In this document: piece after piece, positions 1-11,861 of the stretch
How positions within the stretch are numbered: position 1 is the stretch's first letter
How the letters are laid out: every line of letters begins with the position of its first letter
Source of the DNA: Cannabis sativa
Taxonomy: Eukaryota; Streptophyta; Magnoliopsida; Rosales; Cannabaceae
Reading direction: 5' to 3'
Assembly (NCBI RefSeq): GCF_029168945.1
Contig: NC_083602.1
Location: 9,545,850-9,609,849 of the forward strand
Length of the DNA: 64,000 nt
The notes under the pieces: model-generated
Told to the model about the DNA's origin: nothing
Database searches by the model: none
The model's input: the letters and a program-made list of their open reading frames with translations, nothing else
Position numbers and translations under genes: made by a program

Positions 1-1796
1 AATTAAACACATAAGAGTTTAGAAAACCTTAAATTAGTTGCAGCGGAATAATATCTCCTTCCGCTCATATCTCTAACCCTTGTTCCTTTCTGTCGCAGAG
101 TATTATCAAGATCTGAGCCTGGATCTCTTTCTCTCCTTCGGGTTGGTTACCACGGTCTTTCGCACTATGATTGAGCTTGACTTACTATGTGTGGGCATGG
201 TACTGTACCACTATGGGCAAATTGGTTGAAGAACAATGAAGGAGGGTTTGAATCACTATAGAAGGTGTCTCTCATCTACTAGTTATCAGAGAATGAAAAC
301 TAGGTTTGATTTGGTTGAAGTCAATAGTTGATTCAGTTGGATGAGATGAGAGCATCATGTTTATTTTATGGTATTTCAACTAGGACTTAGGGCTGAATTA
401 TATGTATTAAAAAATAATAAAATATTGGGATAAAATCACTAGAGCGGCTGGCCACTTAATGGACCAATCTCTAGTTACAATTTTGCCACTTTATTTCAAT
501 AAGTTATTCTTCTTTTAATAATGCCATATTTCCAATTTTAATCCTATAAATACCAAAACTATTTGTTTAATAATTATAATTAATTATCAAATAAAATTTT
601 CATTAATATTATTTATTAATTAGACCATACAAAGTCTCTTAATTAATAAATAGACCCCAAAACTTCTTTTCTTTACAATTAAGCTCTTGCTTAGTGAAAA
701 TTCATAAATAAGACATAGTCTAATTTTAAAATTACAATTGATTAATTAAAACCACTTAACTGAGTCTGCAAGCAGTATTATCTCAACTAGTGAGGGAACC
801 AAGTGCCTATATAACCGAGCTTCCAATAAGTAGATCTAGACTTCACTAAATAAATTTTCTAACTCATTAATTCCTCCTTGCGCCACTATAGATTCAGAAT
901 TAAATTGCACCCTCAATTATATAGAACACTCTATATATACCAAGATATAGATACGTTATGATTATTCATTGTCACAATCCTAATAGTCAAACATCCTCTA
1001 TAGATGATCTACATCGAAAAGGGACAAATTTATCGTTCTACCCTTCAATGTATTTTATCCTTAAAATACTTAGCTACATGTAGATGATATTTCAGTAAAC
1101 TAATATAATTACTGAAATGAGATCTTAATCATTTATCTCTATTCCCCCAAGCTCAAAGGAAATCATCATTTCACTTATAAATACTTATAGAAGCTATAGA
1201 TTCCATATCTATGATAAGCGCTCCCACTCAATTGAACTACCGTGTTCCCAAGATGTAAATATCCGTCAGAATAATTGATTAGCTTCCACGAACAACTTGA
1301 AGAACATAAATAATACAACTAAGTTGAACCTAACCATATCAGGATTAAGATCCATAGACCTAAGATCAACCAGTGATATTGACTTAGAAAGATATAATGG
1401 TAAGTTTATGATATTTTATCCAAGTTCAATATCGGTCCATTCCAATGTATACTCCATACATCTGATACTGGTAAACTTTGCCAATGCCCTGGAAAGGACA
1501 TAACACTTATCCAAGGTGTCAGTATACCTTTTCGCCGATTATCATGTCAGTCTAAATGCAGTGTACTAACAAATCATGGGAATTAAACTTTTGAACTTAT
1601 AATTATAATTATATTCTACTGTGCTGACGGTACTATAATCATGAATAAATATATATATGTTCTGGACTTAATAGAATTTTTACATTAGGCATATAATCAT
1701 GAAATAAATCATGTGAACTATGCAACATAAAAACTATTTCTGATCTTTATTAATTAGTAAATCTGATTATATTAAAATTAGTTTTATTTAGGGAAG
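1..1796 (-). mobile_element. Angela-like Copia LTR, truncated at both ends (copy A)
   Basis: This stretch matches, on the minus strand, the long LTR found complete at 18122-19999 and 34964-36873. Shared blocks include the sequence around the 'gcagcggaataatat' motif near position 40 and the final 'gttttatttaggg' just before 1797. The terminal bases that should follow (the complement of the TGTTGGG start) are missing, so the right end is broken; the left end is cut by the window. No internal retrotransposon sequence adjoins it. It contains no gene; the short frames inside are not conserved between copies. Confidence 0.8.
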
Positions 1797-2913
1797 AGGG
1801 CAGAGGGCAGAGGATCAGACTCGTCAGCCTGCGAAGGAACGGGCTTGGACGGGTCATTCGCGTGGCTGGAAATGGACAGACAGTTGGGACGGGTCTTCGC
1901 GAGGGCGGAGTGGGGGACCAAAATGAAGAGGTAGAGCTAGAAAGGACTAGTTGTAGGGATTTTTTTACAAAGAAGGGAATCACGCTGAATTGATGGGGTT
2001 AGAGAGAGAGAGAGGGAGAGAAATTTGTTTTTTTTTAAGGTTTTGAAAAAAAATTAAATAGTAAAGGCATTTTTGGTAAAATAATGTTTTTAGGTTTTGG
2101 AAAAAAAAAATTAAATGGTAAGAGTATTTTGGGTAAAACAAGGAGTTATTATGATAGTATTAGGGTATTTTTGTATTAGAAATTTTTATTAAGTATAGGA
2201 AATGAAATTTTCTTATTACAGTAAAAATAGTTTGTATTTTTGTAAGAAAAAAATAAAAAACACTATAAATCTATATTTTGATAATTATTATTATTGAGTA
2301 TTTATGAAAAATATTCTAAAATAAATTACACCATCGATCGAACCTATAAGAGAATTTTGAGACTTTTTTTTTTTAATAATAATTATTATTATTGAGTATT
2401 TTTGGAGCATTTTGAGAGGAGTAGAATTTGAGACTTCATATAGGCTTACGTTGGAGTAGAATTGGGCTCGGCTGTCTTGGGCTTTTTTTAGATATTGTAG
2501 AATGGGCCAGCCCAGCCCAACCGAGGCAATATGGCCCGTTTGATACCTCTAAATGTATAGCTCATAATCTACATTTACAGTCATGTTCAATACTGTTTTA
2601 CATCTTTGAAAGTGGAATATGTATATTAATGTGTAGAGGATCTTACCAAAATCATTGATTGAATTTGAATTCTTTCTTGTTGTAGTGACATCAATATCAT
2701 CCAATTACATTTTTTCGTTTCAAAAGAAAGAAAAAATTACTGATATTTTTTGTATTATGAAAAATCAGCACATGATAAAACTATAATCAATATACCCAAG
2801 TAGTTAAGTTCTTAACTACTATTTTATTTACTTATTTATATACGAGTAGAGAACATTTACATATGACTTGTACATCATGAAAAATGTATACTACTCCATC
2901 TCACAACAGCTTA
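1797..2913. other. Intergenic, no gene recognised
   Basis: A GC-richer patch at 1797-1985 starts exactly where the LTR is broken and has a 77-codon open frame on the minus strand with no family resemblance. A GA microsatellite follows at about 1998-2020. About 2038-2145 holds two diverged copies of a roughly 55-bp A/T-rich unit. The rest is AT-rich spacer between the LTR and the 3' end of the pectate lyase gene. Confidence 0.5.
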
Positions 2914-2919
2914 TTTATT
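2914..2919 (-). terminator. Polyadenylation signal of the pectate lyase gene
   Basis: AATAAA on the minus strand, about 60 nt beyond the stop codon at 2978-2980, in an AT-rich setting typical of plant 3' ends. It is inferred from position and motif only. Confidence 0.45.
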
Positions 2920-2977
2920 ACACGCCTATATATATAATTATATTTATGTATCATAATATTTGTTTTTGTGAGCCCAT

Positions 2978-4449
2978 TCAACATTTAGTTCGTTTAGTGC
3001 ACCGAAGAACACCAGCTGAACTAGTTAAGGATCTCACAAATTTGGCATTTGCAACCTTGAAATTTTGTTGAGGATTATAGTTTGGGTTTGCTCCCATAAA
3101 CCCTGTTCCTGTAAAAGAAGCCCCATTCTCAAATACATCTCCCACTGAATAAAACTTCCATGAATTCTTGTTTCCAACTGTATCCATTCTCCAAGTTACC
3201 TGTAAAAAAAAATGTAAAAACTTAGTCATATGCACACATATAATTATATAAATAAAACCGACATGACGTTATAATGAATTACCTCCTTATTCCCCGATTT
3301 GGGTGCAATAAAGATATTAGCTTCACTCTTCACACTTGGGCTCATGCTTCCTCCAATAGCATATTGACTCCAACCTCTGAACAAGTTATTGGCCACATGT
3401 GCATAACCATGCCGAATCCTGTCATTGTGTATGACATGTTATACATGATAAATTAAAGCAAATCTTATTTCACATATAAAATTAAAATCTATTTTGAAAT
3501 AAGCTAGTTCTCAAAATTTTTCCTATGATAATCAAAGCATTTTCATTTATATGGAGTATTGTAAAAGTAAATGTCTTATTTTTGTTTTTCAATTGGTTGG
3601 AAATTTTTAATTAGAAAACATAACGCTATATAAGAGAAACTATTGTATTATGTATTTAACATTAGAAGTAGGGTACCTTGGCATTCTCTGATTACAATTT
3701 GGACCAAAATGGTTATAAATAACAGTGACCTTCATATTCTTATCCATAGAATAACCATCATCATGACCAAGAAGCATAACCTTGTCTTGGTCTCTAAACC
3801 AATTATTCGAAACAGTTACCTCCGTAGAGCCACGAGTAACATCAACAAGTCCATCTTGGCACTGGTACAGAGTATTATGATCAATCCATATCTTCCTAGC
3901 ACCAACCAATCTAATAGCATCACCATCAGCCTGACCCATCGACACAACATTTCCCTCCGAACCCATCACACTGCTCGGGCCCTGGGCTCGGCAGTGGTGA
4001 ATATGAAGCCCATGGATTATCACATTACTCGCATGAACCACAACAAGGCAAGCATTTCCAGCAATGTGAACACTCACACCTCTGCCATCAATGGCCGTGA
4101 AGCTACTAATGAGTAGTGGCTTTTGGAGAGTTATACGCATGTCCCTTTGAAATGTGATCCAAACTTTTCCTTTTATCATACTAGCTCCATATCTAAGTGT
4201 CCCAGGTTTTGGACTTAAGGGGTTTTCATCACTTGGGTTTGTGACTACGTATCTTATGAGACCTCTTCCTGCATTGCCACTACTCATCTTTCCAGCAAAA
4301 CCAACTGAGCAGGTGGCGAGTTGGGGCCGGTTTCGCCTCCATTGCGGGTTTTTTCTCCAGCAGTTGTCAATGGCATTGTTGGCGCTGGTTAGAGCTAGAA
4401 GGTTTACAAATATGAGAACCAAAGCAGAGTGCTTTGTAACGGTAGCCAT
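2978..4449 (-). CDS. Pectate lyase, pollen Amb a 1/Cry j 1 type, secreted
   Basis: Cleaves de-esterified pectin by Ca2+-dependent beta-elimination in the cell wall. There are three exons: 4449-3677, 3418-3283 and 3199-2978, with GT-AG introns, joining in frame to 376 codons plus stop. Residues 1-23 form a signal peptide. The polysaccharide lyase family 1 core is complete: HGLHIH (146-151), the DGD Ca2+-ligand region (175-177), WIDH (188-191), DGLVD (199-203), the LLGHDD strand, and RMPRIRHG with the catalytic Arg (255-262). The FGPNC-QRMPR context, the short N-terminus and the NAGVL/SAGVL-C tail resemble the pollen group rather than the longer vegetative lyases. The ATG is the only one preceding the signal peptide. 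A TATA box lies 42 bp upstream. No lesion is seen. Tissue specificity is an inference from family resemblance. Confidence 0.93.
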
Positions 4450-4490
4450 AGTTAAGAGATGTGTATATAAACAAGTGTTGTTATAAGATG

Positions 4491-4500
4491 CTATTTATAG
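4491..4500 (-). promoter_or_regulatory. TATA box of the pectate lyase gene
   Basis: CTATAAATAG on the minus strand, 42 bp upstream of the ATG at 4449. Transcription would start close to 4465, giving a very short leader. A weaker TATATA-like run lies at 4463-4470. Confidence 0.55.
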
Positions 4501-5111
4501 AAAATATTTTCATCTCTCTTTGTTTTTGTATCCAAGAATAATGAATTAAACAAAATTAGTGTTGTAGTTCGTAACGGAAGATGATCTTAAAATGCTCTTA
4601 TTATATTCTACGTAACATAACAGTTAATTATTATTAATAGTCTTGATTTCAAATAAAAAACTAAAATTTATGGTTTTAATTTAACTATCAGTTTAATGTG
4701 AATACATGTAAAATATTTATAAACGCTGTACTACAACCAAGATTAACGCTCTTTTAAAGAAACTGATAAACATACATATTAAGTTATTAACGATGAATAA
4801 CAGACACCGTTACTTCATTTGATTGGCTTTTAAAGAAGAATCAGAATCTACATACTTTTCATCCAAGTGTATCATCTATTGTTTATATATTGATCGATGT
4901 CATAATATATAGGCTACTCACTATCAGACATTCCAATCAACAATGGAAAGTTAACTAAGAACTAAAGAAGTGTGTCTTGTTGGCAGATGCCTAAATGAAG
5001 TTATTCATTTATTTTAAAAAATGAAGCTATACTTCCCATGCTCGAGAGGGATTTTAACCATGTCTCTCTCAACTCCAAACTAACCCGCGATGAAAAAATA
5101 AATTTTGACCA
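4501..5111. other. Intergenic, upstream of the pectate lyase gene
   Basis: AT-rich sequence with no open frame or repeat that I recognise. It presumably contains the distal promoter of the pectate lyase gene. Confidence 0.5.
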
Positions 5112-5359
5112 GTGTGTTGTGTTAGTTGTTTGTTAGTTAAAGTACTTAGGCCTTTCTCTGCTTTGGAAGAACTGGTTAAAGAGAGTTTAGTTAACTTTGT
5201 TTTTCTGTTACAACAAACTCTTCTCTACCACTATGTATTTTGATTTTATATACATAAAGAGTCTTAATCTCATATTGAGATTAAGTTTTCATTGTATTCA
5301 TTGTTGTCTTTTTAAGATTCTTTGATTGTAAGCTTGAAATTCGTCATGGTATCAGAACC
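5112..5359 (+). mobile_element. Short Copia LTR remnant with tRNA-Met primer site
   Basis: The sequence from about 5112 (TGTGTTGTGTTAG) to TTCGTCA at 5346 has the size and build of a short Copia LTR. It is followed at once by TGGTATCAGAACC (5347-5359), which fits a primer-binding site for initiator tRNA-Met. What follows is A/T-rich and shows no gag, so only the 5' LTR and primer site survive. The left edge is approximate. The LTR differs from that of the element at 14058. Confidence 0.6.
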
Positions 5360-5697
5360 TTTGATTCACGTCCATAAATTTCTAAGGCTGACCCTAAAAA
5401 AATTGGGTCTAAGACAGTTTTAATAAAATGATTATTTTAAAAGTACTCTAAAACAATTAAAAATTTCTATTTTTACGAAATTTTGAGGTTTTTTTTTTTT
5501 TTTACAATTTTTTTAATAGATCGTTGTTTAGACGTTGTTCTAAAAAACTTGTTATTTACACATTGTTTTCATGTTGTAAAAATATAGTATAACGTTGTAA
5601 CAACATGAAAATAATATTGAAATAACATAAAACTGTAAAAATATAAAAAAAAATTATAAAAATGTAAAAAAAAAAAAAAATCTATTTTTAAGTTTAC
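5360..5697. other. A/T-rich low-complexity spacer
   Basis: Long A and T runs (for example near 5492 and 5668) and no coding potential. It separates the Copia LTR remnant from the internal 3' end of the Angela-like element. Confidence 0.5.
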
Positions 5698-6190
5698 AGA
5701 TTGAATTTAGGATTAATTGGAATGTACTGATAGTTTTATGTTAGTGCAAGTGGGAGTTTGTTGGGCTTTTTGCCTTAAATAAAACTCTATTTTAATGTAA
5801 TATTTTCTATTCAATTATCAATAAATAAACAGATTTATTTTCATCACTTATTTAGTATGTCATTTGGTTCATGTGATCATTTATATGTTTATCTGATTTA
5901 TAAATTCATCCAAAGCCTTATCACATTGATATTCTTATTTATTGTGTCGTTAGCACAGTGGAAAGTAATCAAGATTATGTGATTAAATGTATTCCTATGA
6001 TTTATCAGTACACAGGGTTCAACTGATAGGATAATCTACAATGTATTTACTTGCACCTTGGATAAGTACTATGTCCTTTCCAGGGTATTGGTTAAAGTAA
6101 GCTTGGGTTAAATGTATGGAGTATGCATTGGAAAGGGCCGATATTGAACTTGAACTAGAAATGATAAACTTACCGTAATATCTATTCAAT

Positions 6191-6206
6191 TCAATATCAC
6201 ATAGTT
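6191..6206. repeat. Left target-site duplication of the LINE
   Basis: TCAATATCACATAGTT here is repeated exactly at 11846-11861. A 16-bp duplication beside a T-run (minus-strand poly-A tail) is the signature of target-primed reverse transcription. The last two T could also belong to the tail. Confidence 0.9.
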
Positions 6207-6233
6207 TTTTTTTTGAATAAAAGATGAATTTTA

Positions 6234-9200
6234 TTAAATCATTTCAAGCACGATTACATCAAGAATGTTACTCGTGATAGAATTACCCGAATAACTACGA
6301 TCAGCGTATAACCATGATTCTCGAGCGAGAGCATGAGCAACACGGTTAGCAGATCGTTTAACAAAACGAAAATTAACATTGTTCAAACTAGAAAGAAGAC
6401 CTTTGCACTCCTCAATGCAATTACCAAACGGAGAGGCCATAATCACTGAACTCCGAAGAGCTTGGACCGTGACAAGACTGTCTGTTTCCACCGTAACATT
6501 AGAGAAGTTTGAGGTCTTTATCCAACTAAGAACCTCCTTCAATCCAAGAGCCTCGGCGAAACCCGGCTCCACATCCCCATGCCTTGAACCCGATCTAGCT
6601 TGAATGACATAGCCTTTAGCATCACGAAGAACCCAACCAAAGCCGAATCTGTGTTTGTCACTAAAGGTTGCAGCATCAACATTAATCTTATAATAATCAA
6701 CATGAGGGGCACACCATTGCTCATCCCCTTCATCATTCCCAACCGAGAAAGACAAGGGCGAAAAGTTTTTCTCTTGAGCAAATAGCCATTGTTCAAGATT
6801 AGTTCTTGCTAAAGCCACAACATTTTTGACCGACCCAGACTTATCATTCCAAACTTTATTATTTCTGTCTTGCCAAATAGCCCAACAAAGCATGGCACCC
6901 ATTTGCCTATCTCCATTGTTCCATCGTTGGAACTATTGCTGAAACCAATCACCAAAAGATGAGTTGCCAATGCTGTCATGTGACAGACCAGAAAACCGCC
7001 AGCAGGCAGAGACAAAATTGCAACCTACAATGCAATGGGCAATTGATTCTGCTTCTCGATTACACCGGGGACAAGATGAGTCAATGGGGACATGTCTATG
7101 AATTAGCTGTGCTCGAGTAGGAAGACAATTGGACAATGTTCTCCATAACATTTCCTTCACTTTCGGGGGAATCTTTAAGCTCCAAACATCACGCCAAAGA
7201 CCCGAACTATTAGAAGAAGTAGGAGAAACCTTTAAATCTTGGATTAAGCTGTATGCCGACTTCACTGAATAGTCACCCGAAACTTCCTTACTCCAATACC
7301 AAGTATCCACCGAGTTAGAAGGAGAGATAGGGATGGTGAGTATCAAATCCTTGTCTCTCTCATTGAACAAGTCATTGATAATCTCATAATCCCAATTCTT
7401 ACCATCCATAGTCAATAAACACTTAACATCTTTATCACAAAAGGAAGGATGGAAAGAAGTGATGAAAGGATTCTCCATATCTGGCAACCACGGGTCTCTA
7501 GTAATAGAGATAGTCTCACCTGAACCCACTAGTATTCTCCCACCTTTGATAATTAAATCCTTAGCTTCCAGAATGCTCCTCCAAACAAAGCTAGGATTAT
7601 TACCCAAAGTCGCATTCACAAAGGAGCCCCGTGGGAAATATTTAGCTTTGAAGAGCTTGCCAACAAGAGAGTTTGTTCGAGTATGAAGCCTCCAAGCTTG
7701 CTTTCCAAGAAGAGCAATATTAAAGTCATGCAAATGCCGAAACCCCATACCTCCCTGATCCTTAGATGTGCACATACGGTCCCAATTCATCCAATGAATA
7801 CCAGATTTCTGTTTAGAAGAAGCTTTCCACCAGAATTTACACATCATTTGTTCCAAATCCTCACAAATACCTTTAGGAATTAAGAACACACTCATAGCAT
7901 AGTTAGGGAGAGATTGAGCAACAGATTTGATGAGGACCTCTTTCCCTGCACGAGACAGAAATTTTCTATCCCAACTCTCAACTCTCTTCCGCATTTTGTC
8001 CTTGAGAAAGCCCAACACAACATTTTTATTATGTTTCATAATATTAGGCAGTCCCAAATAAAAGCCATCATCACCAGCTTCAGACATTCCCATTAAAGAA
8101 CAAATGCTCACCCGAATGTCAGGGGAAGTGTTTTTGCTGAAAAAAATGGATGACTTCTGACGATTCACCTTCTGACCCGATGCTAGTTCAAATCTCTCAA
8201 GAAGAGACATGATCCTTTCTGCTTCATTCACAAGGGCCCTACAATAAAGGTAGCTGTCGTCGGCAAAAAACATATGAGTAACTTGAGGAGCACACCGAGC
8301 CACTTGACAACCCTTAATCCACCCTCTACTCTCATAGCTCCGAATAAGAGATGAAAGTCCCTCAGCACAAATAATGAATAGATACGGGGATAAAGGATCA
8401 CCTTGTCGAATTCCACGAGATGGTGATATAGGTCCCAACGAATGACCTCCCGATCTGATCCAGTAACGGACCGAGACAACTAAGGCCATAATCAATTGTA
8501 CCCATCTAGTATGAAAGCCCATCTTCAAAAGGAGCGTCTCCAAAAAAGGCCATTCAACGCGGTCATACGCTTTGCTCATGTCGAGCTTTAATGCCATTTG
8601 CCCAACCTTTCCTTTACTTTTCCTTTTGAGATAATGCATTATTTCAAAAGACACCAAAATATTGTCTGTTATTAGTCTACCAGGGACAAAAGCACTTTGG
8701 GTCTCAGAGACAATGTCTTCCAGAAATAACTTGAGTCTGTTGGCCATAACTTTCGAAATGACCTTGTACACAACATTACAAAGAGCAATAGGTCAAAGAT
8801 CGCCCATATTTTCTGGATTTTTCTTTTTTGGGATGAGCACCAGGTTTGTATTGTTTAAGTCCTCGGGAATAGTGGCCGAAACAAAAAAATCTTGAACAAG
8901 TTTAACCACATCAGAACCCACCACTCCCCAACACTTCTGAAAGAAACCTGGAGTCATACCATCAGGGCCCGGAGACTTGTCAGGATGCATCTGGAAAAGA
9001 GCTTTTCTCACTTCTTCAGAAGAAACAGGAGCCAGTAATTCAACGTTCATCTCATGAGTAATGGTGGGCGAGATATTATCAAAAACATCATTAGCAAGAC
9101 CACCCGAAGTAGTAAAAAGATCCGTATAGAACCGAACCATATGATCTGCTAAACCCGACTCCCAATCAAGCCAAACCCCATTACCATCTTGCAATTTATG

Positions 9201-10307
9201 TATCATATTCTGGCGCTTACGAGCACTTGCTGAAGCATGGAAGTACTTACTATTTCTGTCTCCCTCTTTGAGCCAAAGTTGCTTGCAACGTTGCTTCCAA
9301 AAAACTTCTCTTTTAGTTAGCACTTCAAAAAGATTCTTCTCAGCATTGCGATGGGCTTCAACAGACACAAGATCATTCTTCCCTTTCAAACGCCGAATAT
9401 CAGCCTTATAAGTAGATATTTGATGTTTGAAATTACCTGTGATGTCCTTACCCCAAACTGCAAGGGATTCGCCACACTTAGAGATCTTCGATTGAATAGG
9501 AAGAGTGTCATCATCATACCAACAGTCACGAACAAGTTGAAGACAATAAGGTTCTCTCAACCAAGCATTTTCAAATTGGAATTGCTTCACACCATTGAAC
9601 ACATTTTGAATTATAGGATCCAAGAAAATAGGACAATGATCCGACGAGGAAGCATGTAAATTAAATAACTTTGCAGTTAAAAAATTGTCAAGCCAAGAAA
9701 GAGATGCCAAAGCTCTATCAAGTCTTACCTCAGTCCAATTTGCGGTGCCTCTTCCTCTCTCCCACGTGAAAGGGTGACCATGGAGTTCCATGTCGATGAG
9801 ATGACAATCGGTAAGGACTTTGGAAAAGCCCTTAATAAGCCTCTCAAGGTATGGTCGGCCTCCTTGTTTATCACTATGACTAGTGATATTATTAAGATCT
9901 CCGATGAACAAGCAAGGCCAACGAGCATCATGTGAAAGTTGACGAATAAGACCCCATGTATTTTCTCTCTGGCTTCTATTTGCTTCACCATATATTCCAA
10001 TGAGTCTCCACGTAGGCATATTAGAAACATGAGTGAGAATATTAATGTGCTTGTCAGAAAAATTAATAATCTCACCTTCTTCACTATTCTTCCACATCAT
10101 TGCAAGCCCACCACTATGACCACGGGCCTCCACCACAAACATTCCCTCATAGCCCAAAGACATCCGAACTTTCTCAAGAATTGCTTTTCCACACAAAGTT
10201 TCACAAAGAAAAATAAACTTAGGCTTCTTTTGGATAACAAGATCCTTTAAGAACTGAAAGGCCCGTGGGTTCCCAAGCCCCCGGCAGTTCCAACTCAAAG
10301 TACTCAT
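6234..10307 (-). pseudogene. LINE ORF2: endonuclease, reverse transcriptase, RNase H (two nonsense codons)
   Basis: One continuous frame of 1,357 codons plus stop carries the whole replication machinery. It has an apurinic-type endonuclease (start MSTLSWNCRGLGNP; GDLNN and SSDHCPI motifs, residues 1-230) and a reverse transcriptase with QGDPLSP and FADD at residues 681-684. A zinc-binding zf-RVT segment (CPRC...H...C) follows, and a C-terminal RNase H begins near INVDAA. Only two lesions are visible: TGA at 8793-8795, in place of the Arg expected before PIAL (a CGA-to-TGA change), and TAG at 6933-6935. There is no frameshift. The start ATG overlaps the ORF1 stop (ATGA). It acted in cis on its own RNA; it is now probably inactive. 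Confidence 0.9.
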
Positions 10308-11515
10308 AATTCCTGGCGAGCCTTGGAATCCAGGCCCGCCCCAAACAAATTTTTTGTTATCATAGTCTCCTCTTTTTCAGAAATATCACTTTTTTGAAAG
10401 CCCAAGTTTCCAAGCCCAACTGAATTTTGTCTCTTCCTTTTTAATTCAGAAATAGATAATTCCTCAATAACATTCTCATTCATACCCTCATTGACCATAT
10501 TAATATCTATATTCCCCCCATTACTCTCCTCAAAATCCGGACCCAATCTTTGCACCATAATCGGCTCCTGTATCCCCCCATCAACTCCCTTCCCACGATT
10601 ATTGCTACTATTCCCAGCTAATCTCACATTTACTACCTCTGCGTTCACACCTGTAGCAGCGCCACCTTCTCTTCCGGTGGGATTCAATCGATTGCCTTCC
10701 TGCCGATCCAGTCGATCCAGCCTTCCCGATCGGAGCCATTGAGATCCAATGAGCTTGTTGTTCCGTTGAACCGTCACCCTCATAAAAGCTCCATAAGGCT
10801 TAACGATTTCTTCTTCAGGCGTGTCAAAGATTGTCGGACAGTTTCTATCGGCGTGGCCTATAATACCGCAAATGAAGCAAAATGTTGGGGCGTGTTCGTA
10901 TTTGAAGTTCACCCAAAACCAGTCCGCACTGTCAAGCCTCCGAATCTTCATGCGACGCTTCAGAGGTTGATCGAGGGTGATAGTAACCCGTATTTTGAAA
11001 TACTCACGCCAAACACCATTAAAATTATCTTCATTGGACTCAATATATTTGCCAATATAATTGCCTATTCTCTGTAAAGTTCGTTCAGTCCGAAATCCAT
11101 GTTGAAGATCATGGATTTGTATCCACATATCAAGCCGATTCAGAACGATCGACCTTGGGTTATCACCGGCTTTCAATCTCTCAAAAATAAGCTGCTTCCG
11201 ATCGAATGTCCATGGGCTTCCGTTAATGACTTTTTTTATATCTATTTCATGATAAAATTGGAACAAAAATCTATTCTGTGCCAATTCTTTCGCATACAAT
11301 CCTTTACCGGGCTTCCATAAGAAAGCCATCATGTGTTGCATAGCTTGAAGATCAATGATACCAGCGTTTAAAAAACGGCCGACGAGACACCAGCGAACGT
11401 CATATTCTTCTTCATCCTCCTCCGCATCCAAGGACAGCCCACCAAACTCTTCCTCATCAAGAGTGACTTCTGTATCTGGATCGTTTGGATCCATATGAGA
11501 ACTGGATGATGCCAT
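10304..11515 (-). CDS. LINE ORF1: RNA-binding Gag-like protein (DUF4283, CCHC)
   Basis: An intact 403-codon frame, counted from the ATG followed by ASSSSHMD; an in-frame ATG 44 codons upstream would add a hydrophobic stretch unlike the family, so I prefer 11515. An acidic N-terminus is followed by a DUF4283-like region (about residues 35-180) and a CCHC_4 zinc knuckle, CFICGIIGHADRNC, at residues 213-226. In plant LINEs this protein coats the element RNA. The TGA stop overlaps the ATG of ORF2 by the arrangement ATGA, suggesting termination-reinitiation to make ORF2. Confidence 0.88.
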   Translation of the reverse strand: MASSSSHMDPNDPDTEVTLDEEEFGGLSLDAEEDEEEYDVRWCLVGRFLNAGIIDLQAMQHMMAFLWKPGKGLYAKELAQNRFLFQFYHEIDIKKVINGSPWTFDRKQLIFERLKAGDNPRSIVLNRLDMWIQIHDLQHGFRTERTLQRIGNYIGKYIESNEDNFNGVWREYFKIRVTITLDQPLKRRMKIRRLDSADWFWVNFKYEHAPTFCFICGIIGHADRNCPTIFDTPEEEIVKPYGAFMRVTVQRNNKLIGSQWLRSGRLDRLDRQEGNRLNPTGREGGAATGVNAEVVNVRLAGNSSNNRGKGVDGGIQEPIMVQRLGPDFEESNGGNIDINMVNEGMNENVIEELSISELKRKRQNSVGLGNLGFQKSDISEKEETMITKNLFGAGLDSKARQEL

Positions 11516-11845
11516 GCTGTAGAGAATACACACCAAAGACAGAACCCACCACAAACAACTCACCACAAAGAAACAAACAACCACCACAAAGCAACAATCG
11601 CACGACAAAAAAACAGAACCAAATCCAATATCAAATGACAAAATCACACCATGTCAGAGGACATGACCAAAAAACTCACAAATGAAACATAGTTTTTGTA
11701 TTTGAGATGCCTCTTTGTTGCCATTTTTTTCTCATTAAAAATCAGCCATGTTAAATTGTTATCAGAATAAATTTCTAGTAGAGCCTAAATGAAGTTATCA
11801 TAATAAATTAGGCATGTTAGAAATTTATATAAATGATATGAAACA

Positions 11846-11861
11846 TCAATATCACATAGTT
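11846..11861. repeat. Right target-site duplication of the LINE
   Basis: Exact copy of 6191-6206; the Angela-like LTR sequence continues from here with tgatcctaaatcaaatgatc. Confidence 0.9.

Larger units (their letters stand above)
6207..11845 (-). mobile_element. Full-length L1-type LINE with RNase H
   Basis: A 5.6-kb minus-strand non-LTR retrotransposon with two ORFs, a poly-A tail (T-run at 6207-6214) preceded by an AATAAA-like motif, and a 16-bp target duplication. It sits inside Angela-like LTR copy B, so it is younger than that LTR. The stretch 11690-11845, between the likely 5' leader and the right duplication, is AT-rich and its relation to the element is unclear. Confidence 0.92.

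Noticed and set aside
1750..1983. 77-codon frame on the minus strand beside LTR copy A
   Set aside because: Spans the LTR break, Ser/Pro-rich by composition; no support as a gene.
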